The notes under the pieces are model-generated. The model did not search any database and was not told where the DNA came from. It saw only the letters and a program-made list of their open reading frames with translations. This document shows, piece after piece, positions 54,900-64,000 of a DNA stretch of 64,000 nt (position 1 is the first letter of the stretch; the number at the start of each line of letters is the position of its first letter). The translations under genes were made by a program, and so were the position numbers. The DNA is from Parietaria judaica. Its lineage: Eukaryota; Streptophyta; Magnoliopsida; Rosales; Urticaceae. The stretch is taken from assembly GCA_954871525.1 (NCBI GenBank), contig OX940865.1:5456001-5520000 (forward strand), written 5' to 3'.

Positions 54900-56135
54900 T
54901 TGGGTAAATGAAGAAAATGCCTATTTATAAAACAACGTTTCAAAAAATGTCCATTTCTATTTTTTGTAAAAAAAATCACCAACAAAATAAATTGAAGACC
55001 AATATACCCTCATAATTTTCTGGCTTAATTTTTTACGAGCTGTAAAAAAATGACGTGTTTTATTTAATTAATTAATTTTAAGAATATATTCTATATAAAC
55101 TCGTTGAATTTGAATGAAAAATAGTTTTTATCCTAAAATCTAGCAAATATAACTAATTATATTTATCAATCCATAATTAAAATACAAATAAAATTCCTAC
55201 TATTCAGCATTTTAAACGAGTAGCATTTTGATTAAAAGAAATTTCAAAATTAATTCAAAATTAATTACTATATTCCGGCTTTTTTTTTTTTTGCCAAAGC
55301 ATTCATCATTCTGGTTTAATATTACGTACAAGAATCCATTTTCAAGAATCCACTTCTAAAAGAACCATTAGAGCAAAAGCTTACCTTCAAGAATCCTTTT
55401 GAGAAGAAGCTTACGTTCTTAAGTGGTAAGTATATTTATGTATATGTAATTTTGGTTCAGATGAAATTGATCAATACATTAATAGTATTTTTTGTTAAAA
55501 TTATGTCATTGAAAAAAAATCCATTCAGGAGAAAAAAAACACGGGTAAAAATTTGTTCTTGATTGTTAGTGAGTTCATATTGTTAAACAATTATAGTGAC
55601 TGATTACATTACATAGATATTGATATGTTTATTGTACTAATGGTAAATTAATATACAAATCTAATTGTAGATCTTCAAAAGTAATATAGGTGACGAAATT
55701 TCAGTTTATTCGTGTGATGTTGTTGTATGATTTAACAACCCGCAAACCCTTGTTTTGCAACGGATAACATCTCAATTTCAGGTACAACCTTTCTTTGGAC
55801 ATTTCAAATATATCTATGTAGGATCTGATTTGAAAACAAAAAAAGGTTGATTTTTCCTCATTGCTATGATGCTCATTATGTACTTCAAATGATCTTTCGA
55901 CTTTAAGAAATCACCCTTTACGACATCGAAATAGAAATTGAATTCTTATTATGTCTTCGTTGTCAATGAATCTGGTTGTACAAATTTCATTGACATTCTC
56001 TATTGTGAACGGATTTAATACCATCATGCTTTGTTGACCTAAATTACAAAAGAAATATAATTACTTATTTGTAAATAAAGGACGGTAACAACTACCAAAC
56101 ACCCACAAGCTAATACTGCTATAGTATCAAAATGC

Positions 56136-56408
56136 TTGAAATCCGCATTTGGTGACAAAGGAGAGCTCGAGGGAGTCCCACCAAAACAACTGATGAAGAA
56201 GGTACAAAAAGATCATGGTGTTGCTGTCACTTATTATACAACTTTGAAAGCAAAGGATATATGCGTAGGATTAATGAAAGGAAGTGTTGAGGAATCTTAT
56301 GCAATGCTACCAGATTACACCGAATGCTTACAAAAAGAAAATCTTGGTAAATTTTATTACTCTTATTTAGTTATTGATGAATCTGAAATTATATCTATGA
56401 TTTGTTGA
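56136..56408 (+). pseudogene. MuDR-type transposase N-terminal fragment
   Basis: The translation contains VPPKQLMKKVQKDHGVAVTY and LMKGSVEESYAMLPDYTECL then QKENLG, the pattern just N-terminal to the catalytic domain in MuDR-like transposases (a DNA-binding-like segment, then Y-LL-Y-----NPG). The catalytic DDE domain is absent. The frame opens at 56136 and ends at a stop 56406-56408; an intron-like boundary may exist after NLG (GGTAAATT at 56345). Confidence 0.65.
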
Positions 56409-56510
56409 GAATCGTAAATTATTTTACATTAATGTAGTTGAAACTTAATATACGATTTATAATATCATTCTTATAATGTGGGTTTTCTATTTAGGTACAT
56501 ATACATCCAT

Positions 56511-57088
56511 CTACATTACCAACGAAGGGAAATTCAAATCATTGGCTAAATAAACAATATCATTGGAAATGTCCGTCGTCCGTTGTTTTCCATCAAGATA
56601 CGACTCAACAAAGAATAAGTTGACGATCTTCATTAAATCCGCTTCACAAATATCATCAACATGAGATAAAATGTCATCAAAGGCAGGAAGCTTAATATGG
56701 AATGAGTTACCAAAATACTTGGCCCGCAAATCGTTCGAGGCTTGTGCATTTTTTTTTTGTAAATCGGATTCGAATATTCTTCATAATTCACCCCCGAAAC
56801 CTCACCAAACTCCTTTAGACCAAAATAAATGACTTGGTCATTAAACATAAACGACAACTTATCGCCATTTCCCTTGACCATATGGATTACCAAGTTGTGA
56901 AGGAAACGTGACGAAGTTTGCTTTTGATTGAAAAGAAGGAATTGACCAAAACGGCCATTCTTAAAACCCACCATGCATTTACGACGACTATATATTGATT
57001 TCTTAATAGTCTTTAGCATATGAAACCTCTGATATGTGATGGTTTTCATACCGGTGTGCCCGTGTTCATACGGAACAAGAAACTGCAA
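56511..57088 (-). pseudogene. DUF1985-containing protein fragment
   Basis: The first frame (57088-56633) contains FKNGRFGQFLLFNQKQTSSR, HNLVIHMVKGNGDKLSFMFN and VIYFGLKEFGEVSGVNYEEY, the core of DUF1985, a plant domain usually found with Ulp1-like proteases in MULEs. Similarity then moves to another frame (56729-56511: EADLMKIVNLFFVESYLDGK), indicating a frameshift, most likely at the T-run around 56748-56757. No Ulp1 protease domain is visible. It lies opposite in direction to the MuDR fragment, 100 bp away. Confidence 0.75.
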
Positions 57089-58477
57089 ACAAAAGAATCA
57101 GAATTTTAAACATAGATTCAAACTGTAATTTTTTAATTATAATTACAAAATTACATTAAGAGATACTATGCATATAAAATAGAAAAGTCAGTTATAGTTT
57201 AATCTACACATAAAAAAATAAAGAGATATGTCAAAAACATTACCTTTATTTCATCATTTAAATTTTCTTGTGGCAGCTATTCACGCGTAGGTGGTTTTGG
57301 AAGCTCCTCGCACATAAGTAGTTTGGTTCGAGTAAAATTGGAAGAGCGTTTTTCAACATGTCCTATTAGTGTTGTTTTGTTACCTATAATTGCAAGTAGT
57401 TTAATGCATTATATAGAAACACAACCAAACAATACAGCAATGTAATACTAATTTAAATACAACACAACAAAGCATACACAAATACAAATATAACATGAAA
57501 ATTACCTTTAGAACTTGACAATCTAGCTCCAAAATTAGTACTTGATGACGCCTTGGAAGGGTTTGTTTATTTCATATCCTATATCATAATAAAAAGCGAT
57601 TAAAATTGGTGAATCAATTTACAAATATTTCAAACATCAGTTTCAATCCTCAAGTGGTAATTTAAAACATTCAATTATGTAAATATATATACAATTCTTG
57701 TGATTAAATATGTTTTATGTTAACTGTATATAAAATTACCAATTTAATCTGTAAATAAAATTACAAAACTAAAACACAACCATGAAATCCCATTAAGAAC
57801 AATTAATCGAAAAACATCAACATGCAAAGATCATAACTGAAAACAGATTGAAGAGGTTCAGAGGTTTCATAACCTAGAAAATTCAAAGCATAACTTCATA
57901 ATAAAAAAAAGATTTCAAAATCAACATGCAAAGTTCAACATCAACAATTTTTCAACAAAAATAAGTGGATTAAATCAACATGCATAGTACAAATCGTTTA
58001 CATAGATATATAGATTTTTCAGACTAAATCAACAGGGGAGAAAGAAGAAAACGAGCTTAGGGCAAACAGAATTTTTATCACGTTGTGTCGAAGAAGATAT
58101 GTGCGCCAGAGGAGTAGAATGTCGATCGGAGAGAAAGCGTGGACGACGGATAGAACGCGAGCGAGGAGGGAGTGAGAACGTGGAAAAAAGGTGATGGTTG
58201 TTGGAGAATTAACTTTTTTACGATTTTGAATTAATTACAGAATATTAAATATATTTAAACCGAAATTATATGTGATAACGGGTCAACCGTCAAAATAGTT
58301 CAAGAATAATTTTCAAATATAAAATAAATAATAAATAAAATGAAAATAATAACTGTATTTACTTTTAGGGATAAAATGGTCCAGAATATTTCATTAATGA
58401 GTCTAAAATAGTTTTCTGAATCTATAAGTATTTTTCATAAACCTTTAGTGTTTTTTTTGGGCAATTTATGGGTTTAC

Positions 58478-58808
58478 TATATTTGATTTTATGAGTTAGG
58501 TTATCTTATTTGGATTTGCCACTGGATTGGATTGATTTAACTCCCTACTATTGCAATTATATTTATTTATAATTAATATTTATTACAAAAAAAGGAAGTT
58601 GTGTAGTTTGTAAAATACTATAAGATTTAATTCAATTTTCTAAAATATATAACATAAATAATTTTTAAGTTAACGATGTGGGATTTAAGACATCGATCCC
58701 ACATCGAATAGAAGAAAGTTTACATGGTATAAAATTACGCTTTTGTATAACAATTCAAATCCCACATTTGAAATATTTAACATTTAATTTTAAATGTTAA
58801 ATATTAAA
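58478..58808. repeat. End of the 1-kb repeat unit
   Basis: TATGAGTTAGGTTATCTTAT through GGGATTTAAGACATCG and GAATAGAAGAAAGTTTACAT matches 37683-37955. It contains a small inverted duplication GATGTGGGATTTAAGACATC near 58674. It ends against the foldback array. Confidence 0.7.
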
Positions 58809-61462
58809 GGGATAATAGCGGCAAAAGTGGTCAAAGTTAGGTCAAGTGTGCAAATAAGTAGCCAAACTGATTTAATATCGGCATAAGTAGCCAAAGTTTA
58901 CCAAGCCGTGGACAGTACAAATCTCATCCATTTCAAGTCAACACCGTTTGCCACGTCATTTCCACAAGTGTTGAGCTTTGGCCACTTATTTGCACATTCA
59001 GCCTAACTTTAGCCACTTTTGCCGCTATTATCCCTTATTTTTTTACGTTCCAAAGTATTTTTTAGCGTTTATCTAGATTTTTTTTCTCTTAAGATTTGAA
59101 TAAAAATTGATTTCCGAAAGAACTGATTCCGTTTCTTAAATTTAGAACGCTGAATATCACTCTCAATTTTGAAAACATTAAAATGTGTTATCGATTACAC
59201 ATGTAATTTACGATCATAGGATTTGACATGAGACCTCTATATACTTAATTGTTAGGGACCATTAGATTATTTTAAAGGACTTGGTACGAAATACCCATTT
59301 AGCCACAAGTTTTTTTTTTAATTAATCATTGTGTGTATTAAAATGTACTAAAATATGTACGTTTTAATAAGTTTGTACAAAATATAAATTTCGTTAACAA
59401 TGTTGGCCTAACATTGTTAGTTAGAGCTGATACTAAAATTGAGACCTTTTTATATTATTTTATTAAGATTATTAATTTTATGAAATTTCGTTAAATACAA
59501 TAAAATTTCCTAACATGGTACAATAAAATTTCATAAAATTAATAATCTTAATAAAATAATGTAAAAAAGTCTCGATTTTAGTCTCGGCTCTAACTAACAA
59601 TGTTAGGCCAACATTATTAACGAAATTTTTATTTTGTACAAACTTTTTAAAACATACCTATTTTAGTACATTTTGAAACACACAATGAGCAATTTGAATA
59701 AAAAAAACTTGTGGCTAAATGGGTATTTCGTACCAATTCCTTTAAAATAATCTAATGGTCCCTAGCAATTAAGTATATAGAGGTTTTATGTCAAATCCTA
59801 TGATCGTAAATTACATGTGAAATCGATAACACATTTTAATGTTTTCAAAATTGAGAGTGATATTCAGCATTCTAAATTTAAGAAACGGAATCAATTCTTT
59901 CGGAAATCAATTTTTAGTCAAATCTTAAGAAAAAGAAAAAAAAATCTAGATAAACGTTAAAAAATACTTTGGAACGTAAAAAAAAGAAGGGATAATAGCG
60001 GCAAAAGTGGCTAAAGTTAAGCCGAGTGTGCAAATAAGTGGCCAAAGCTCAACACTTGTGTAAATGACGTGGCAAACGATGTTGACTTGAAATGGATGGA
60101 ATTTGTACTGTCCACGGTTTGGTAACTTTGGCTACCTATGCCGATATTAAATCAGTTTGACTATTTATTTGCACACTTGACCTAACTTTGACCACTTTGG
60201 CCATTTATTTGCACACTCGACCTAACTTTAGCCACTTTTGCCGCTATTATCCCTTATTTTTTTACGTTCCAAAGTATTTTTTAGCGTTTATCTAGATTTT
60301 TTGTTTGTTTTTTTTCTTCTTAAGATTTGACTAAAACTTGATTTCTGAAAGAACTGATTCCATTTCTTAAATTTAGAACGTTGAATATCACTCTCAATTT
60401 TGAAAACATTAAAATGTGTTATCGATTTCACATGTAATTTACGATCATAGGATTTGACATAAAACCTCTATATACATAATTGTTAGGGACCATTAGATTA
60501 TTTTAAAGGAATTGGTACGAAATACCCATTTAGCCACAAGTTTTTTTTTTTTTTTTTAATTACTCATTGTGTGTATTAAAATGTACTAAAATATGTATGT
60601 TTTAATAAGTTTGTATAAAATAAAAATTTCGTTAATAATGTTGGCCTAACATTGTTAGTTAGAGCTGAGACTAAAATCGAGACCTTTTTACATTATTTTA
60701 TTAAGATTATTAATTTTATGAAATTTCGTTAAATACAATAAAATTTCTAACATGGTACAATAAAATTTCATAAAATTAATAATCTTAATAAAATAATGTA
60801 AAAAAGTCTCGATTTTAGTCTCGGCTCTAACTAACAATGTTAAACCAACATTATTAACGAAAATTTTATTTTGTACAAACTTTTTAAGACATACCTGTTA
60901 TAGTACATTTTAAAACACACAATGAGTAATTTGAAGAAAAAAAACTTGTGGCTAAATGGATATTTCGTACTAATTCCTTTAAAAAAATCTAATGGTCCCT
61001 AACAATTAAATATATAGAGGTTTTATGTCAAATCCCGTGATTGTAAATTACATGTGAAACCGATAACACATATTAATGTTTTCAAAAATTGAGAATGATA
61101 TTCGGCGTTCTAAATATAAAAAACGGAATCAATTATTTCGGAAATCAAGTTTTAGTCAAATCTTAAGAAAAAGAAAAAAAAATAACAAAAAAAATCTAGA
61201 TAAACCCTAAAAAATACTTTGGAACGTTTAAAAATAAGGGATAATAGCGGCAAAAGTAGCTAAAGTTAGGCCGAGTGTGCAAATAAGTGGCCAAAACTCA
61301 ACACTTGTGGAAATGACGTGGCAAACGGCGTTGACTTGAAATGGATGGAATTTGTACTGTCCACGGTTTGGTAAACTTTGGCTACTTATGCCGATATTAA
61401 ATCGGTTTGGCCACTTATTTCACACTTGGCTTAACTTTGGCCACTTTTGCCGCTATTATCCC
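58809..61462. mobile_element. Tandem foldback array of MULE-type ends
   Basis: Three short modules begin GGGATAATAGCGGCAAAAGT and end in its reverse complement: 58809-59034, 59989-60253 and 61238-61462. Between them lie two long palindromes, 59035-59988 and 60254-61237, each with arms of several hundred bases (ACGTTCCAAAGTATTTTTTA ... TTAGCCACAAG and its reverse) and an inner inverted pair GTTAGTTAGAGCTGA. The first module is inverted relative to the second and third. The middle module is longer because of a direct internal duplication of about 40 bp. No 9-bp duplication flanks the array and there is no coding sequence. Confidence 0.8.
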
Positions 61463-61953
61463 AAGAAACATTAATAATTTTTATTACATTTTAACATTAG
61501 GGATTAAATTTTTACAAACTCCATATGTGAAATGTTTATGCTACTAAGAAGACTTTAAAAACTTCTTCCAATCGATTAGAATTTTTAATTTGGTTTTTCA
61601 CATATTCAGTTGCGATTCTTTAGATAATTTCTAAACCACGCGCGCCCATCTACTGGTTTATAGTAATGTTAATTGACTCGGTTGCAGTGCAGAATGGTGT
61701 TTGATTTTAAATTTGAAAAATGTATTATAATTGTTGAGGGAAAAAATCACCAACAAGCAGTCGCGAGGAATTATCCTCGAGTTTAAAGAAAGGGGTTCAG
61801 GTTTAATCTCTTTATAACTAAGAACGACAAGAAGAATTATGAAAACGACTATGAACTCTCTTTATTGATGAACTATGGGGATTACAGCTCTATGAATATG
61901 CTTCCTTGTTTTCTTGGATATGATGCCGCACCTTGCCGTCTCCGACGAGGTTG

Positions 61954-61992
61954 CCTACGTACCCGGTATACCGGGACCAGGTCATCACGTAG
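61954..61992 (-). promoter_or_regulatory. 39-bp palindromic motif in the solo LTR
   Basis: CCTACGTACCCGGTATACCG then GGACCAGGTCATCACGTAG: same length and layout as 13797-13835 and 25881-25919, with a different but still palindromic core (CCCGGTATACCGGG). Confidence 0.7.
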
Positions 61993-62408
61993 CTCAAAGT
62001 GGTTGGTGTTTCTCTTCTTCTTTCTTCCTTTTCTCTTTCTCTCTGAATTCTTTTCATGGTTTCTCTTCATGGTTTCTCTTGGCCGAATGTCCTCTGGCCG
62101 AATCCCCCTTCAATGGGGTTGTCTCTTAGTGCTTATAGGCAAGTTGCCCTAGCTCATCTCACCGTTGATCTTCATGTGGTCTTTTGCCCTAGCTCATCTC
62201 AGCGTTGATCTTCATGTGGTCATTCTCTGCCATATTCTCTGCCACCTTCTGCCGAATGCATACATAATGTCTTGGGACCACCTCTGGGCGTCTAATGCGC
62301 GTACGGATTCCTTCGGGCCACCGACAGCGCGGATGGGCGTACACTCTGACACGTCCTCGCTGGCGCTCCTTCTCACCTCTCGGTGTATATCTTCGTCGGG
62401 CTTTCGGT

Positions 62409-62565
62409 CAAGCTCCTCGAGTAATTTCCTCGCTAGTCAACTTCCTAGAGTAGCTTCCTCCCTGGTCAACTTCCTCGAGTAACTTTCTCGCTGGTCAACT
62501 TCCTCGAGCAACTTTCTTGCTGGTCAACTTCCTAGAGTAGCTTCCTCGCTGGTCAACTTCCTCGT
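62409..62565. repeat. 29-bp minisatellite, about five units
   Basis: Units of CTTCCTCGAGTAACTTTCTC plus GCTGGTCAA repeat with small changes inside the solo LTR. Confidence 0.85.
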
Positions 62566-62674
62566 CGATGATCCCTCGCCATGCTCCTTTCTTGCCTTTA
62601 TTCGGCGCCATCTCGCCTTCGGGACACATGTAGTGTTGAGGAAGGATCTGACAAGATTCGACCTCAACAATAAT

Positions 62675-63333
62675 AATATTATATATTTTACGTATATAGT
62701 CGCATGTTTCTCTTAAAGCATGTTTTTTTTTCTTATATTATTTGTTCAATGAAATGATTATGCTGTCTTTGGTTTTAGCAATCATCAGTGATTTCATGTG
62801 ATACATTTATATTTATTTAGTACTAGTGACAGTTTAAAAAAATTCTGGTTCCAATAACGATTAAGGTTCTAAAATTTTGCGGTTTTGATTCAAGATTTCA
62901 GTTTCTAATTAAAACAATCCCAGTTATGGTTCTAAATTTTTCGATTCTAAAGTGATTGACTTAGATTTTGTTGGAAAATAGTAAATTAAGATTAAAATTT
63001 AGATAGCGTCGAGTTAATCGAAACGTCGAACACTCGAGACGAACGCTCTATCTAATTATTGGGATTTACTATGACGTTCAAATGATATGTAAAATTTCAT
63101 ATTGATTATGAGCGTTGTTGATGCCGAAAATTAGATCAAACACTGTAGGGGCCCATGTTGTGATAATCGACCGGGCCCATCGCCGTTTGTTGACTTTCTT
63201 AGGCTAGATGTTTGATTTACTATTCTTGTGGAGTGTACCGGATTGCTCCCTCCGCTAACCGTCGGCCCGGCACGGATTCTCTAATTTGTTTCTCATGTAT
63301 CGTCATTTATATAAAATATACTAAACATATATA
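62675..63333. other. AT-rich stretch with CCGGTT-like and dispersed repeat fragments
   Basis: 62830-62950 (GGTTCCAATAACGATTAAGG; GATTCTAAAGTGATTGACTTAG) is a degenerate relative of the element at 20265. 63135-63200 is related to 9687-9750. No gene. Confidence 0.45.
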
Positions 63334-63978
63334 CAGGGGCGGACCCACGTGTATTTAAGGGTGGCTGATGTCACCCCCATATTTTAAGAAATTTGTTTCA
63401 TATATATTACATTCAATTAAAAATAATAAAAAAGGACTAAATTTTTCTCTTTCTTTCTTACTTCTGCCACCCCATCGCACTGTCCCCCTTTCTTTCGATT
63501 CTTCACTTTTGAATCAGAGCATTATATTAATATTTTAATTAAAAATAATAAAAAACGGTAAATTACTGTCATACCTCTCTAATAGGCAATAATAGCTACT
63601 TACCTTTTACCTTTAACTTAGCTTTTTTATATTGGATTAATTTTATCTACTTTTTTACACTTCCATTTTCGTGATATATGAAGATATTTATACATATTTT
63701 TCACAGTGTATATCTAGTGATATAAATGAAATTTATATTTTCTATATCTAACATTTTATGTAACTATCAAGATATATGAATAACTAAAAGTAAAATGTAT
63801 TCTCAATTTAGTTTAAAACTTTATACGACTTCATTTGAGAAATACTCATAAAAATATCATTAATTAATTAAAGAGTGTTAATAATTTTTTTTTTTTTGTA
63901 AACCAGTAAAAGTTATTAAGAATATTCATTTAGTTAATAGTTCGCCACCCCCGACTTGTAATCCTAGATCCGCCCCTG
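63334..63978. mobile_element. hAT-type MITE with 8-bp target duplication
   Basis: Ends CAGGGGCGGACCCACGTG and TAGATCCGCCCCTG are inverted; CATATATA is repeated at 63326-63333 and 63979-63986. 645 bp, no coding capacity. The duplication is low complexity, but it abuts the terminal repeats exactly. Confidence 0.8.
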
Positions 63979-64000
63979 CATATATATATATATATATATA
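63979..64000. repeat. TA microsatellite at window end
   Basis: TA run after the hAT element; cut by the window edge. Confidence 0.9.

Larger units (their letters stand above)
54900..58477. mobile_element. Decayed MULE of the DUF1985/Ulp1-associated type (about 3.6 kb)
   Basis: Boundaries come from an empty copy: 37665-37700 reads AACAATATTTGATTTTATGA uninterrupted, whereas here AACAATATTT and ATATTTGATTTTATGA are 3.6 kb apart, with imperfect 9-bp repeats (AATATTTAA / TATATTTGA). The left end GGGTAAATGAAGAAAATGCC has a partner near the right (reverse of TATTTTTCATAAACC at about 58430-58446). It contains MuDR-like and DUF1985-like coding remnants, the combination known from plant KI/Kaonashi-type MULEs. 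Confidence 0.7.
61732..62669 (-). mobile_element. Solo LTR of 938 bp
   Basis: It starts TGTTGAGG, ends CCTCAACA, with ATAAT at 61727-61731 and 62670-62674. Contains a 39-bp palindromic motif related to that of A and B (61954-61992), suggesting minus-strand orientation, a duplicated 40-bp segment with TTGCCCTAGCTCATCTCA (about 62142-62222) and a minisatellite. No internal domain, so a solo LTR. Confidence 0.88.

Noticed and set aside
58800..61471. 9-bp target duplication around the foldback array
   Set aside because: Flanks AATATTAAA and AAGAAACAT do not match, and single modules have inverted rather than direct flanks.

Overview
This is nuclear DNA of a flowering plant, most likely a eudicot. 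The evidence is a ten-exon gene with GT-AG introns, a chloroplast ycf2 fragment embedded in nuclear repeat DNA, and a sequence dominated by nested plant-type transposons. I see no rRNA, tRNA or CRISPR. Only one host gene looks intact: a proline iminopeptidase-like alpha/beta hydrolase (3519-6144, + strand, 10 exons, 487 codons before the stop).

Layout. 1-3411 is AT-rich and holds a long-inverted-end Mutator-like (MULE) element (932-2144, 9-bp target duplication) and a foldback repeat. 3412-6144 is the hydrolase gene, with a MITE in intron 4. 7132-9011 is a Pack-MULE-like element carrying an intron-containing fragment of an FKBP immunophilin; a second MULE-MITE (8074-8520, 9-bp target duplication) is nested in it. 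9021-10944 is decayed DNA-transposon sequence.

10945-54602 is mostly three Ty3/gypsy elements of the Tat lineage. Element A (11087-19085, + strand) is internally deleted and sits inside an older LTR of its own family. Element B (20596-32602, - strand, target duplication GGTAC) has LTRs that differ at only two places by eye, yet its pol is broken. Element C (39299-54602, - strand, target duplication ATAAT) is 15.3 kb, with LTRs about 3% different. B and C keep gag-protease, and all three keep RT, two RNase H domains and integrase in various states. All three also carry a long multi-exon gene antisense to gag-pol, placed between integrase and the 3' LTR, with its own TATA-like signals. In B and C gag-protease is separated from RT by UAG-CAA-UUA, the tobamovirus-type readthrough context. 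Element C is itself interrupted by a 2.75-kb solo LTR (target duplication GATAT) and by a 195-bp chloroplast ycf2 fragment in gag.

Around element C lies an array of roughly 1-kb AT-rich repeats (36061-39298, resuming at 54603-54899 and 58478-58808). Each carries a hairpin whose arms show paired substitutions. A decayed MULE with MuDR-like and DUF1985-like coding remnants (about 54900-58477) and a tandem foldback array (58809-61462) follow. The right end holds a 938-bp solo LTR (61732-62669, target duplication ATAAT) and a hAT-type MITE (63334-63978, target duplication CATATATA). A fragment resembling the GTPase domain of TOC34-type chloroplast import receptors lies near 35300-35500.

How it fits together: insertion order can be read from the nesting (old LTR, then A; CCGG-rich DNA element, then B; 1-kb repeat array, then C, then the solo LTR and ycf2 fragment). 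Apart from the hydrolase, coding capacity is transposon-derived or captured.
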